Assembly: GCF_036802865.1 (NCBI RefSeq)
Contig: NZ_DAIRVK010000001.1
Coordinates: 62,001-126,000 of the forward strand
Reading direction: 5' to 3'
DNA length: 64,000 bases
Source: Sulfurospirillum sp036802865
GTDB taxonomy: Bacteria; Campylobacterota; Campylobacteria; Campylobacterales; Sulfurospirillaceae
Positions within the stretch are counted from its first letter, which is position 1, and each line of letters opens with the position of its first letter. The translations under genes were made by a program, and so were the position numbers. The notes under the pieces were generated by a model that was not told the DNA's origin, made no database searches, and was given only the letters and a program-made list of their open reading frames with translations. Below are positions 16,833 through 25,427 of this stretch, one piece after another.

Positions 16833-17570
16833 TTATCGAAAATTTCTTAATTCTATGGGCACAAGAGGGGTTAGTTTGCTCAAATCAAACTGATTTTGTT
16901 GCTCTTTTGTTGCTCCAAGGGTCTGTTCTACATGTAAATAATTTTGTAGAAAGTAGGTACCTTGATAACCTTTTTTATGGAGACTTTCAATGATCGCATT
17001 GATGTCGTGTATGTTCAGTAAATCACTGTGGAGTGTTGTGCGTACTTCAAAAGGAAAATGGTTTTGAATCAGTAGCTCAAGGCTTTGTTCAAAACGCTCA
17101 AAATGCCGATATCGCGTTAGTGTTTCATATTTGTCTTGGGGAGCTTTGTAGTCGAGTGCTATGTAGTCAACAAGGTTTTTCTCTATTAATGTTGTCAGTA
17201 GCTGTGGATTTGATCCATTGGTATCAATTTTGATTTTATAGTCTAAGGTTTTAATAGCTTCACAGAATGCTTCAAGATGCGGGTATAGGGTACATTCGCC
17301 ACCACTTAACACAACACTATCAAGTCGCCCTTTACGGCTTTGAAGAAATTGAAGAGCTTCATCGAGGCTTATTGTTCCAGTATCTCGTACTATTTGAGGA
17401 TTGTAGCAATAGGGGCATGCCATATTGCACTTTGCAAACCAAAAAATAGACGCTAGATGATGAGGATAGTCTAGCGTCGTAAATTTGGTAATACTATGGA
17501 TGGGTTTATTTATGGCAGCATCTCTCAACAAATTGTGTTCGCTCTTTGTGTTCACCTGTTTTTCCAACAT
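16833..17570 (-). CDS. nrdG: Anaerobic ribonucleotide reductase-activating radical SAM protein
   Basis: Generates the glycyl radical on class III reductase using SAM and a [4Fe-4S] cluster. The cluster motif is C48-NMA-C52-PY-C55 in WFAKCNMACPYCYNP, and VVLSGGECTLYPHL is the GGE motif binding SAM. The N-terminal ITKFTTLDYPHHLASIFW is typical of the non-E. coli NrdG type (about 230-245 aa). The only early ATG (17570) lies 65 bases inside the preceding glycyl-radical peptide gene; a TTG near codon 14 or 15 is an alternative start. Either way the genes are tightly coupled. Confidence 0.9.
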   Translation of the reverse strand: MLEKQVNTKSEHNLLRDAAINKPIHSITKFTTLDYPHHLASIFWFAKCNMACPYCYNPQIVRDTGTISLDEALQFLQSRKGRLDSVVLSGGECTLYPHLEAFCEAIKTLDYKIKIDTNGSNPQLLTTLIEKNLVDYIALDYKAPQDKYETLTRYRHFERFEQSLELLIQNHFPFEVRTTLHSDLLNIHDINAIIESLHKKGYQGTYFLQNYLHVEQTLGATKEQQNQFDLSKLTPLVPIELRNFR

Positions 17571-17670
17571 TGAAACTCTCTACGGGTCTGTGATAACCCA
17601 TAACACGAGTGTAAACGATACATTTCGTACGTTTTTCTCTCAATTTCTCTAAAATTTCTGTTTTGCTCAT
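17506..17670 (-). CDS. Stand-alone glycyl-radical C-terminal segment of class III ribonucleotide reductase (54 aa)
   Basis: A 54-aa protein beginning MSKTEILEKLREKRTKC. It contains TRVMGYHRPVESFNVGK and EHKERTQF, which match the extreme C-terminus of class III NrdD proteins, where the radical glycine lies in an R-V-x-G-Y-x-R-P motif. Gly25 is the predicted radical site. The ATG overlaps the nrdD stop as ATGA and has its own SD (GAAGGAG) seven bases upstream, so it would be made by re-initiation as a separate peptide rather than fused. Its 3' part overlaps the annotated nrdG start. This corresponds to the small NRDD-type family (PF13597). Confidence 0.88.
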   Translation of the reverse strand: MSKTEILEKLREKRTKCIVYTRVMGYHRPVESFNVGKTGEHKERTQFVERCCHK

Positions 17671-19772
17671 GATGCATCTCCTTCTTTGTATTGTTCAATT
17701 AACTCTTCGTCACATTTAGGACAAAACTCATGCTCACCACTGATGTAACCATGTTTTTCACACACTGAAAAGACAGGTGTGATGGTTAGGTATGGCATAC
17801 GGTAGTTAGTAATGACATTTTTGACCAACTTTTTACACGCTTCACTGGAACTAATGCGCTCTTTCATGTAAAGATGCAGAACGGTTCCACCTGTATAGGA
17901 GCATTGAAGGTCATCTTGTAGATCCAATGCTTCAAAAGGATCATCGGTATAATTCGCAGGAAGTTGAGAGGAGTTTGTGTAATAAACATTTTTTCCTGAT
18001 CCTGCTTGGATGATCTCAGGGTAACGCTTTTTATCTTCTTTCGCAAAACGATACGTTGTACCCTCTGCTGGTGTTGCTTCAAGATTGTAGAGATTTCCCG
18101 TTTCTTCTTGGTAAGCAACCATTTTATTGCGCACAAATTCTAATATTTCATGAGCAAATTCCATTCCATATTCATCTGCGATCGTATGCTTGTCATCCGT
18201 AAAGTTACGGATCATTTCATTAATACCATTAACGCCAATCGTTGAGAAATGGCTGTTAAATCCTGGTAAATAACGTGCTGTATAAGGGTAAAGCCCACGG
18301 TTGTACATCTCTTGAACAAAAACACGCTTTTTCTCTAGCGTTGATTTTGCAAGGTCCATTAAGTACTCAAAACGCTCCATCAATTCTTTTTTATTGCCTT
18401 TATAAAGATAACCAAGACGTGCCATATTGAGTGTGACAACACCAATACTTCCTGTCATCTCAGCACTTCCGAAAAGTCCACCACCACGTTTTAAAAGCTC
18501 TCTAAGATCGAGTTGCAAACGACAACACATAGAGCGCACGTGACCTGGTTTGTAAGCTTTTGGATTTTCAACAAGTTTTCCTTCAGCATCTCTGACGTAT
18601 TGACTTCCAATGAAGTTTTGGAAATACGATGAACCAATTTTTGCGGTATTTTCAAAGAGTAATTCTGTATTCTCGCCTTCCCAATCGAAATCTTCTGTGA
18701 TGTTAACGGTAGGAATTGGGAATGTAAACGGTTGACCTGTTTTATCACCTTCTGTCATGACTTCATAGTAAGCTCTATTGATAAGATTCATCTCTTTTTG
18801 GAAATGTTTATAGGTCATTGCTTCAAGTGAGTTAACCCCTCTTCTTTTAGCCTCTTCTACAAGATCAGCATCGTTAATCTCTTTAAAGAGGTGACGTTGA
18901 CTTGACGTTGGGATTTGATCTGCTAAGTCTTTAGGCACAGTCCAATCAATAGTAATGTTCGTAAAAGGGCTTTGTCCCCAACGCGCAGGAACATTGAGGT
19001 TGTAAATGAAGCTACGAATTGCCTTTTTAATCTCTTTGTATGAGATTTTGTCTTTGAATGCGTATGGCGCTAAGTAGGTATCAAACGAACTAAATGCTTG
19101 TGCGCCTGCCCACTCACTTTGAAGGATTCCTAAGAAGTTTGCCATTTGCCCGAGTGCTTCACGAAAATGCATTGGAGGGCGACTTTCAACACGACCTCTG
19201 ACCCCGTTAAAACCTTCATCCAAAAGGACTCTAAGGCTCCAACCAGCACAATAAGCGGTTAAACAATCTAAATCATGGATATGATAGTCGCCATTGCGGT
19301 GCGCTAAACCCTCTTCTTTGGAGTAAATTTTATCGAGCCAGTAATTGGCTATAACTTTTCCTGCTGTATTATTAACAAGGCCTGCGTTAGAGTAACCAGT
19401 GTTAGAGTTTGCTTTAATTCTCCAGTCACTTTTCCCAATGTACTCTTCAATCGTTTGACTCGAATTGACATAGGTTGTGTCTTCATTAAGTCCGTAGATG
19501 TGTTCACGTTGCATTTTGTGTGTATGTCGGTAAAGAATGAATGAGCGCATAACGTCAAAATAACGAGATTTATAAAGCTCTTGTTCGATCATATCTTGGA
19601 AGTCTTCGACCGCTGCTACACGTTTTTTCTCAATGCGCTTTAGGATCTCTTTAAAGATACTTTCATCGTACGTTACACCTTCGCTTTTAAAGGCCTTTTT
19701 GATGGCATCTTCGATCTTAAAAGGTTCGAATTCTTCTGTTGTTCCGTCACGTTTGAGTACTTTGGTTAGCAT
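17667..19772 (-). CDS. nrdD: Class III (anaerobic) ribonucleoside-triphosphate reductase, catalytic part lacking the glycyl-radical tail
   Basis: Reduces ribonucleoside triphosphates without oxygen. Residues 1-90 are an ATP-cone regulatory domain (MLTKVLKRDGTTEEFEPFKI); the barrel includes NVPARWGQSPFTNITIDW and FTFPIPTVNITEDFDW. The C-terminus has the zinc site C671-EKH and C684-PK-C687. The protein then ends at residue 701 without any RxxGY motif; that motif is encoded by the overlapping 54-aa gene in the -1 frame. No slippery heptamer is visible at the junction. The gene has its own -10 box (19801-19806) and probably a second upstream. Confidence 0.94.
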   Translation of the reverse strand: MLTKVLKRDGTTEEFEPFKIEDAIKKAFKSEGVTYDESIFKEILKRIEKKRVAAVEDFQDMIEQELYKSRYFDVMRSFILYRHTHKMQREHIYGLNEDTTYVNSSQTIEEYIGKSDWRIKANSNTGYSNAGLVNNTAGKVIANYWLDKIYSKEEGLAHRNGDYHIHDLDCLTAYCAGWSLRVLLDEGFNGVRGRVESRPPMHFREALGQMANFLGILQSEWAGAQAFSSFDTYLAPYAFKDKISYKEIKKAIRSFIYNLNVPARWGQSPFTNITIDWTVPKDLADQIPTSSQRHLFKEINDADLVEEAKRRGVNSLEAMTYKHFQKEMNLINRAYYEVMTEGDKTGQPFTFPIPTVNITEDFDWEGENTELLFENTAKIGSSYFQNFIGSQYVRDAEGKLVENPKAYKPGHVRSMCCRLQLDLRELLKRGGGLFGSAEMTGSIGVVTLNMARLGYLYKGNKKELMERFEYLMDLAKSTLEKKRVFVQEMYNRGLYPYTARYLPGFNSHFSTIGVNGINEMIRNFTDDKHTIADEYGMEFAHEILEFVRNKMVAYQEETGNLYNLEATPAEGTTYRFAKEDKKRYPEIIQAGSGKNVYYTNSSQLPANYTDDPFEALDLQDDLQCSYTGGTVLHLYMKERISSSEACKKLVKNVITNYRMPYLTITPVFSVCEKHGYISGEHEFCPKCDEELIEQYKEGDAS

Positions 19773-19800
19773 GGTTATCCTAGATTTAAAAGTAGTGAAG

Positions 19801-19841
19801 ATTATAGTAAGAGTAAAATTTAAAGAAACTTAATGATTAAG
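19801..19841 (-). promoter_or_regulatory. nrdD proximal promoter with a 13-bp palindrome near -41
   Basis: TATAAT on the minus strand at 19801-19806 predicts a start near 19794. The perfect palindrome CTTAAT-G-ATTAAG at 19829-19841 is centred at about -41, the usual position of a class II activator. It is not a standard FNR box, because the half sites are one base apart instead of four. Confidence 0.45.
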
Positions 19842-19921
19842 CTGCAACAACTATGTCACAGCCTCAAAATAGAGCTTTTTTGTCATGTTTATTTAAAGCT
19901 ATCAAGGCTCTAAATAAAGGG

Positions 19922-19927
19922 ATTATA
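19922..19927 (-). promoter_or_regulatory. Possible distal -10 box upstream of nrdD
   Basis: TATAAT in the context GACTATAATCC. A transcript from here would carry a leader of about 140 bases in which TAGAGC can pair with GCTCTA and AGCCT with AGGCT, so the leader may be structured. Confidence 0.35.
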
Positions 19928-19982
19928 GTCTATTTATGTCCAAAATATATTAAAATAAAAAATTAATTTAAATATTAATATA

Positions 19983-20681
19983 CTAGCTTAGTATTGCATG
20001 ATTAAGTGCTTCATTTACGTGCAATAGAGTGGTGTCAAACAACGGAATTTTCGAGCTTTGCTGATCCAGCAAAAGCCCAATTTCAGTGCACCCTAAAATA
20101 ACAGCATCAATGCTTGGATTATAATGTTTAAGATCACCAATAATCTTCACAAATATCTCTTTTGAAGCTTTTTCAATTTTACCAACGCAGAGTTCTTGAA
20201 AGATAATTTGATTAATTGTTTCTATTGATTTTTCATCAGGAACAACAACGTCAATTAGGTGTGTATTTAAAATATCTTTGTAAAAAGACTCTTGCATCGT
20301 AAATTTGGTTCCTAGCAGAATTGCTTTATGTGCACCGTGAACATTAAGTGCACTTGCGGTTGCTTCTGCAATATGTAAAAAAGGTACGTTAATATGAGGC
20401 GTGACTAAAGGAAGAACTTTGTGCATGGTATTGGTGCATAGAAGAATAAAATCTACTCCAGCACGTTCTAGGGAAAGAGCTGCTTCTTTGATGATGAAAG
20501 CAGACTCTTCCCATTTTCCTTCTGTTTGCAGTTGAGCAATAGGTGCAAAGTCAACGGAATGAAGAATGACTTTTGCACTATGAAGTCCACCCAACCTTGC
20601 TTTTACTCCCTCATTTAAAAGTTTGTAATAACTTAGTGTGGACTCCCAGCTCATACCACCGATCAGTCCTATTGTTTTCAT
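19983..20681 (-). CDS. Aspartate/glutamate racemase family protein
   Basis: A two-base racemase of the Asp/Glu/hydantoin family. MKTIGLIGGMSWESTLSYY starts the fold; the two catalytic cysteines are in LLCTNTMHK and ILGCTEIGLL, one per half. I use the ATG at 20681 (232 aa), preceded by AAAGG; the in-frame start at 20726 would reach into nrdA. The YgeA/aspartate-racemase branch is most similar because of the GGMSWEST motif. It sits between nrdA and nrdD, 22 bases after nrdA; no functional link to deoxynucleotide synthesis is evident. Confidence 0.88.
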   Translation of the reverse strand: MKTIGLIGGMSWESTLSYYKLLNEGVKARLGGLHSAKVILHSVDFAPIAQLQTEGKWEESAFIIKEAALSLERAGVDFILLCTNTMHKVLPLVTPHINVPFLHIAEATASALNVHGAHKAILLGTKFTMQESFYKDILNTHLIDVVVPDEKSIETINQIIFQELCVGKIEKASKEIFVKIIGDLKHYNPSIDAVILGCTEIGLLLDQQSSKIPLFDTTLLHVNEALNHAILS

Positions 20682-20703
20682 TTGCAACCTTTGCGTGTAA
20701 CGC

Positions 20704-23070
20704 TTATTGACAACCTTCGCACTCAATGCTACGATCCGCTACTTCAAGTTTGTTTTCAGGCGATTGTGAACGTAGATAATACGTTGATTTAATACCCAAT
20801 TTCCATCCTAGCATATAGATATCATTGAGGTACTTTCCACTGGCTTTATCAAGGGTAATAAAGATATTAAGGCTTTGTCCTTGATCGATCCATTTTTGAC
20901 GAATTGCTCCCGCTTTAATGAGTACTCTTTGATCGAGTTCATACGCTGGAGTATAAAATCCCCAGGTATCGGGGTTAAGATTTGGAGCAACCACAGGTAT
21001 CATACCGGAGAGGTTCTCTTCAAACCATTTACGTTTATAAACTGGTTCAATGGTTTGGGTAGTTCCAACGAGAATAGAGATAGAGCTTGTTGGTGCAATA
21101 GCCATTAAATAGCCATTACGCATACCATTGTGTTTTACTTTTTCTTTTAAGCTATCCCAGTCATACATATAACCAAAAAGTCCACCACGATCAACTAACT
21201 TTTTAGCTTCTTCATTGGCTGTATCGATTGGGAAAATGCCTCTGCTCCATTTTGAGCCTGCAAATTCTGGATAAGCGCCTTTTTCAATCGCTAAGTTAGA
21301 AGAGGCAAGGATAACGTTGTAGCTGATTGCTTCCATTACTTCATCGATTTTACTAAAGTGCTCATAACTTCCCCATGCAATGTGCTTTTCTGCGAGCATT
21401 TGCGCTTCACCCATAACACCTAAACCAATTGCACGTGATTTGAGGTTAGTATGTTTGACTTTTGCGTGTGGGTAGAAGTTAAGGTCGATAACGTTGTCTA
21501 ACATTCGTATGGCAATTGGTATCGTTCGCTCAATATCTTCTTTGGTATTGATAATGGAAAGGTTCACACTCGCTAGGTTACACACAGCGGTTTTACCCTC
21601 TACCATCTCTTTTTCAACAATAAAAATATCTTTACCATCAATGCTATCGAGTGCTGTTACTTTCTTAGCCTCTTTGGTAATGCCACTGTCTACTTTAACC
21701 AAATCACTCTCTTCGTATGTAATGAACGTTTGATCATTAAAAACAATTTTGATTTTATAATGGTTTGGTTGTGTGTTTTGAAAAATCTCTGTACACAAGT
21801 TAGAACTTCGAATAATGCCTGAATGGTCATTTGGATTGGCTTTATTGGCATTGTCTTTAAAGCATAAAAAGGGGCTTCCGCTTTCAAAGTAACTTGTAAG
21901 AATTTTCTTCCACAACTCTTTTGCCGGGACATACTCTTTTGCAACATTTTCATTTTGCTCATAGGCGAGGTATCGTCTTTCAAACTCTTCACCAAAGACT
22001 TCACAAAGATCATGTGTTTCAGCAGGATCAAAAAGTGTCCAAATAGCATTTGCTTCAACTCTTTTCATGAAAAGATCGTTGATCCAAAGTGCTGGGAAAA
22101 GCTCATGTGCGCGACGCCTCTCTTCACCTGAATTTTTCTTCAAGTCTAAGAAGTCAGAGATGTCCATGTGCCATGGCTCTAAATAAACCGCAATAGCGCC
22201 TTTCCTTGTACCCAGTTGATCAACCGCTACAGCAATATCATTGGTGATTTTTAAAAACGGTATAACACCACCCGCAGCATTTTTATGACCATCGATCATA
22301 CCACCCATTGAGCGTACAAGATTCCAGTCCCAGCCAATGCCTCCACCAAATTTACTGAGCAGTGACATCTCTTTGTATGAGTCAAAAATACCTTCGATAT
22401 TATCCGGTGTACTCCCGATGTAGCAGGAACTGAGTTGATGACGTGTTGTTCGTGCATTTGAAAGCGTTGGTGTGGCTAGCATCACTTCAAATTTACTGAT
22501 AACATCGTAAAATTTCTTTGCCCAGTCTTGGGAGTTTAATTCGTTTTGTGCTAAAAACATTGAAATTGCCATAAACATATGCTGCGGCAATTCAATTGGC
22601 CTTCCTTGTCTATTTTTGATCAAATAGCGATCGTGAAGTGTTTTAATACCAAGATAATTGAACTGAAGGTCGCGCTCTGGTTTGAGGTGAGATTCTAAGT
22701 CTTTTAAGTCGTATTTTTCTTTAAGGCCCAAAGCAATACGTCCTTCTTTTTCTCCACGCTCCAAATATTCCGCAAAACTTCCATAACCTGTAAAGCCATT
22801 GACTTTATGGTAAAGGTCATAAAGGAAAAGACGTGCAGCAACATACGTCCAATTTGGGCGATCTATATCAATTTTATCGACTGCTGTTTTAATCAATGTT
22901 TTTTGAATCTCTTCAGTGGTGATTTGATCACGAAATTGAATCTTTGCATCAACTTCTAGTTCACTTTGAGAGACGTTGTCCAAACCTTTGATAGCAGAGC
23001 TGGTATATTTTTGGATTTTTGAGATGTCTAGTGGCTCAATGCGACCATTACGCTTTTGGACGGTTAACAT
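20704..23070 (-). CDS. nrdA: Class Ia ribonucleotide reductase, alpha subunit
   Basis: The catalytic subunit for ribonucleoside diphosphates under oxic conditions. There is an N-terminal ATP-cone (MLTVQKRNGRIEPLDISKI), then SSCYIGSTPDNIEGI with the substrate-site Cys, NLCTEIFQNT with the active-site cysteine pattern N-x-C-x-E, and AIAPTSSISILVGTTQTIEP. The last residues, SIECEGCQ, supply the redox-shuttle cysteines. The 788-aa length is normal. The ATG shares one base with the purB stop (TAATG), so it is translationally coupled to purB. Its partner nrdB lies 4 kb downstream, beyond the class III genes. Confidence 0.97.
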   Translation of the reverse strand: MLTVQKRNGRIEPLDISKIQKYTSSAIKGLDNVSQSELEVDAKIQFRDQITTEEIQKTLIKTAVDKIDIDRPNWTYVAARLFLYDLYHKVNGFTGYGSFAEYLERGEKEGRIALGLKEKYDLKDLESHLKPERDLQFNYLGIKTLHDRYLIKNRQGRPIELPQHMFMAISMFLAQNELNSQDWAKKFYDVISKFEVMLATPTLSNARTTRHQLSSCYIGSTPDNIEGIFDSYKEMSLLSKFGGGIGWDWNLVRSMGGMIDGHKNAAGGVIPFLKITNDIAVAVDQLGTRKGAIAVYLEPWHMDISDFLDLKKNSGEERRRAHELFPALWINDLFMKRVEANAIWTLFDPAETHDLCEVFGEEFERRYLAYEQNENVAKEYVPAKELWKKILTSYFESGSPFLCFKDNANKANPNDHSGIIRSSNLCTEIFQNTQPNHYKIKIVFNDQTFITYEESDLVKVDSGITKEAKKVTALDSIDGKDIFIVEKEMVEGKTAVCNLASVNLSIINTKEDIERTIPIAIRMLDNVIDLNFYPHAKVKHTNLKSRAIGLGVMGEAQMLAEKHIAWGSYEHFSKIDEVMEAISYNVILASSNLAIEKGAYPEFAGSKWSRGIFPIDTANEEAKKLVDRGGLFGYMYDWDSLKEKVKHNGMRNGYLMAIAPTSSISILVGTTQTIEPVYKRKWFEENLSGMIPVVAPNLNPDTWGFYTPAYELDQRVLIKAGAIRQKWIDQGQSLNIFITLDKASGKYLNDIYMLGWKLGIKSTYYLRSQSPENKLEVADRSIECEGCQ

Positions 23071-24398
23071 TATTTGAACACCCTTTGGAAGATTTTATCA
23101 ACATTTTTTGTATAGTAAGAATAGTCAAAACACTCTCTGATTTCTGTTTCACTTAGTTTTGCTCGAAGGTCTTCGTCTGCGAGTAAGTTTTGAAGGTATA
23201 AACTTTCACCATCGCTATTAAGTGCTGGTTTTCCATGTTGAAGATCTTCCCAGACTTTCATTGCATTACGTTGAACGATTTTGTAGGCATCTTCACGTGA
23301 TACATTTTTAAGTGGAAGCTCAAGAAGAATGCGTTGAGAGAAAACAAGGCCACCTGTGAGGTTAAGGTTACGCATCATATTGTCTGGGTAAACAACCAGT
23401 TTTGAGATAACACTGTTGAGGCGGTTTAGCATAAAGTCTGTGGTAATAAACCCATCGGGTAGAATAAAACGCTCAACCGAGCTGTGACTAATGTCTCTCT
23501 CATGCCATAATGCAACGTTTTCCATAGCTGGGATCGCGTAGGATCGAATCATGCGGCAAAGTCCAGTAATGTTCTCACTGAGGACTGGATTGCGCTTGTG
23601 AGGCATTGCAGAGCTTCCTTTTTGTCCTTTTTCAAAGAACTCTTCACATTCATACACTTCGGTGCGTTGATAGTGACGAACTGCTACAGCAATTTTTTCA
23701 CAACTGGAAGCTAAAAGAGCAAGTGCATTCATCAAAGCAGCATAACGATCTCTTTGAATAACTTGGTTTGAAACAGGAGCTGGAGTTAGACCAAGGTCAG
23801 CACACACATACTCTTCAAGTTCAATCGGTGAGTGAGCCATGTTTCCCATTGCACCACTGATTTGTCCTACAGAAATAACTTCCATAACGTTTTCAAGATT
23901 TTTAAGACTTCGTTTGATCTCTTCGTACCAAATAGCAAGAACCAAACCAAAAGTGATAGGCTCACCATGAATACCGTGACTTCTTCCAACCATTAAAGTC
24001 ATCTTGTGTTCCATTGCTCTCGTTTTTAATGATTCCATTAAAACTTTAACATCGTCAATGATAACGTGTAAAGAGTCGCGCATTTGAAGTGCGACAGCTG
24101 TATCGATACAATCTGAACTTGTCATGCCATAATGTACCCATCTACTCTCCTCACCAAGACTGTCAGCCACACTGGTTAAAAAAGCAATAACATCATGTCG
24201 TGTTACCTTTTCGATTTCATCAATTCTCTCAATATTGAACTTGGCATTCTTAACAATCTTTTCACAATCACTATCAGGAATAAGACCTAGTTTGTTCCAC
24301 GCTTTGGTAGCGGCCTTTTCGACTTTGAGCCATGCGTCGTATTTTGCCTCAATTGTCCAATGCTTTTTCATCTCTTCTCTTGCGTAGCGCTCTACCAT
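23070..24398 (-). CDS. purB: Adenylosuccinate lyase
   Basis: Acts twice in purine synthesis (SAICAR to AICAR, adenylosuccinate to AMP). The fumarase/lyase superfamily signature GSSAMPHKRNPVLSENITG is near residue 265; TSSDCIDTAVALQMR and GRSHGIHGEPITFG carry the other active-site regions. The 442-aa length is normal. SD AAGGA precedes the ATG. It is the first gene of the purB-nrdA-racemase unit, divergent from the pseudouridine synthase gene. Confidence 0.96.
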   Translation of the reverse strand: MVERYAREEMKKHWTIEAKYDAWLKVEKAATKAWNKLGLIPDSDCEKIVKNAKFNIERIDEIEKVTRHDVIAFLTSVADSLGEESRWVHYGMTSSDCIDTAVALQMRDSLHVIIDDVKVLMESLKTRAMEHKMTLMVGRSHGIHGEPITFGLVLAIWYEEIKRSLKNLENVMEVISVGQISGAMGNMAHSPIELEEYVCADLGLTPAPVSNQVIQRDRYAALMNALALLASSCEKIAVAVRHYQRTEVYECEEFFEKGQKGSSAMPHKRNPVLSENITGLCRMIRSYAIPAMENVALWHERDISHSSVERFILPDGFITTDFMLNRLNSVISKLVVYPDNMMRNLNLTGGLVFSQRILLELPLKNVSREDAYKIVQRNAMKVWEDLQHGKPALNSDGESLYLQNLLADEDLRAKLSETEIRECFDYSYYTKNVDKIFQRVFK

Positions 24399-24516
24399 TT
24401 TTATTCCTTGTCTGTTTTGTGATTTTTCTGTGATAAAATACGTTGAATTTATCTATAGAATCGTGTTTTTTTTGATTCTTTATTTTAACAATTTCGGACT
24501 AAAAAAGGGTTGAATT

Positions 24517-25425
24517 TTGGCGTATACTTTGAAAAAGTTTGTTCTTGAAGAACCAACACTTGCCTTTCGTTTTTTAATGGATACGTTTGACATTAGCATG
24601 GGCGAAGCACAAAAAATTGTTGATAAAAGGCGAGTGTTTGTTGAGGACGAACAACTTCTGAAAAAATCAGCTCTCATTGTTGGGAATATTGGTGTTATAG
24701 TTTTTGAGGGAAATTCAAAAGGTTTACTCCCTATTTTCGAGACAGAAGATTTTGCTGTGTTTGAAAAGCCAAGTGGTGTGATGATGCATCCACGTAAAAG
24801 AAGTGATGGATATACTCTTAATGATGAGATTAAATCACTTTATGGAAAAGATGCTAATGCAGCGCATCGTATTGATAAAAGTACAAGTGGGTTGGTTTTA
24901 GTTGGTAAACACAAACAAGCCGAAATTGATCTTAAGCGCATCTTTGCAACAAGACAAGTTCAAAAGAGTTATTTGGCTTTAGTGCATGGTAAAATGGATG
25001 ATGTGATCATGATAGATGAAAAACTAAAGCGTGATGTTGAAAGAAGCCAAATTCGTCTTAAAGTGCATGTAGATGAAAGAGGGAAAGCTTCTCAAACCAA
25101 AATTACTCCCCTGCACTATTTTGCAGACAAAGATGCTACGTTGGTTGAGGCCGTTCCTTATACTGGAAGACAACATCAGATACGAGTACATTTGTTCCAC
25201 GTGAAACATCACATTGTTGGTGATCCAATTTATGGTATTGATGAAGATTATGCTGAAAAGTTTTTAGATGGGTTAATGAGTGCAGAAGAGCAATTGGAAA
25301 TAACTCAAAGTTCACGTCTTCTTTTGCATGCTCAAACACTAGCATTTGAGTATAAAGGAATTGCGTATAAGATAGAATCAAAGTTTGATGCTAAAAAAAT
25401 ATTTTACAACTTAATGAAAGGATAG
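24517..25425 (+). CDS. RluA-family pseudouridine synthase
   Basis: Isomerises uridines in rRNA or tRNA. HRIDKSTSGLVLVG contains the catalytic Asp120, and RQHQIRVHLFHV is the conserved C-terminal motif. An S4-like N-terminal region (MGEAQKIVDKRRVFVEDEQ) is present. The 302-aa length fits. The start is TTG at 24517, six bases after AAAGGG. A perfect parS sequence lies inside this gene at 25193-25208, encoding part of the LFHVKHH segment. Confidence 0.92.
   Translation: MAYTLKKFVLEEPTLAFRFLMDTFDISMGEAQKIVDKRRVFVEDEQLLKKSALIVGNIGVIVFEGNSKGLLPIFETEDFAVFEKPSGVMMHPRKRSDGYTLNDEIKSLYGKDANAAHRIDKSTSGLVLVGKHKQAEIDLKRIFATRQVQKSYLALVHGKMDDVIMIDEKLKRDVERSQIRLKVHVDERGKASQTKITPLHYFADKDATLVEAVPYTGRQHQIRVHLFHVKHHIVGDPIYGIDEDYAEKFLDGLMSAEEQLEITQSSRLLLHAQTLAFEYKGIAYKIESKFDAKKIFYNLMKG
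25193..25208 (+). other. parS-like chromosome partition site 1
   Basis: The 16-base palindrome TGTTCCACGTGAAACA is identical to the consensus bacterial parS bound by ParB/Spo0J. It lies inside the RluA-type coding sequence. A 16-base match is not expected by chance in 64 kb, and a second identical copy lies 2.3 kb away. ParA/ParB genes are not in the window. Confidence 0.88.
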
Positions 25426-25427
25426 AA

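Noticed and set aside
17667..17670. Programmed -1 frameshift fusing nrdD and the glycyl-radical peptide
   Set aside because: The frames are in -1 relation and an SD lies upstream, but no slippery heptamer is present; the ATGA overlap with a good SD is better explained by re-initiation.
23290..23305. Third parS site in purB
   Set aside because: Only 12 of 16 positions match and the left arm is poor; noted as possibly degenerate but not called.
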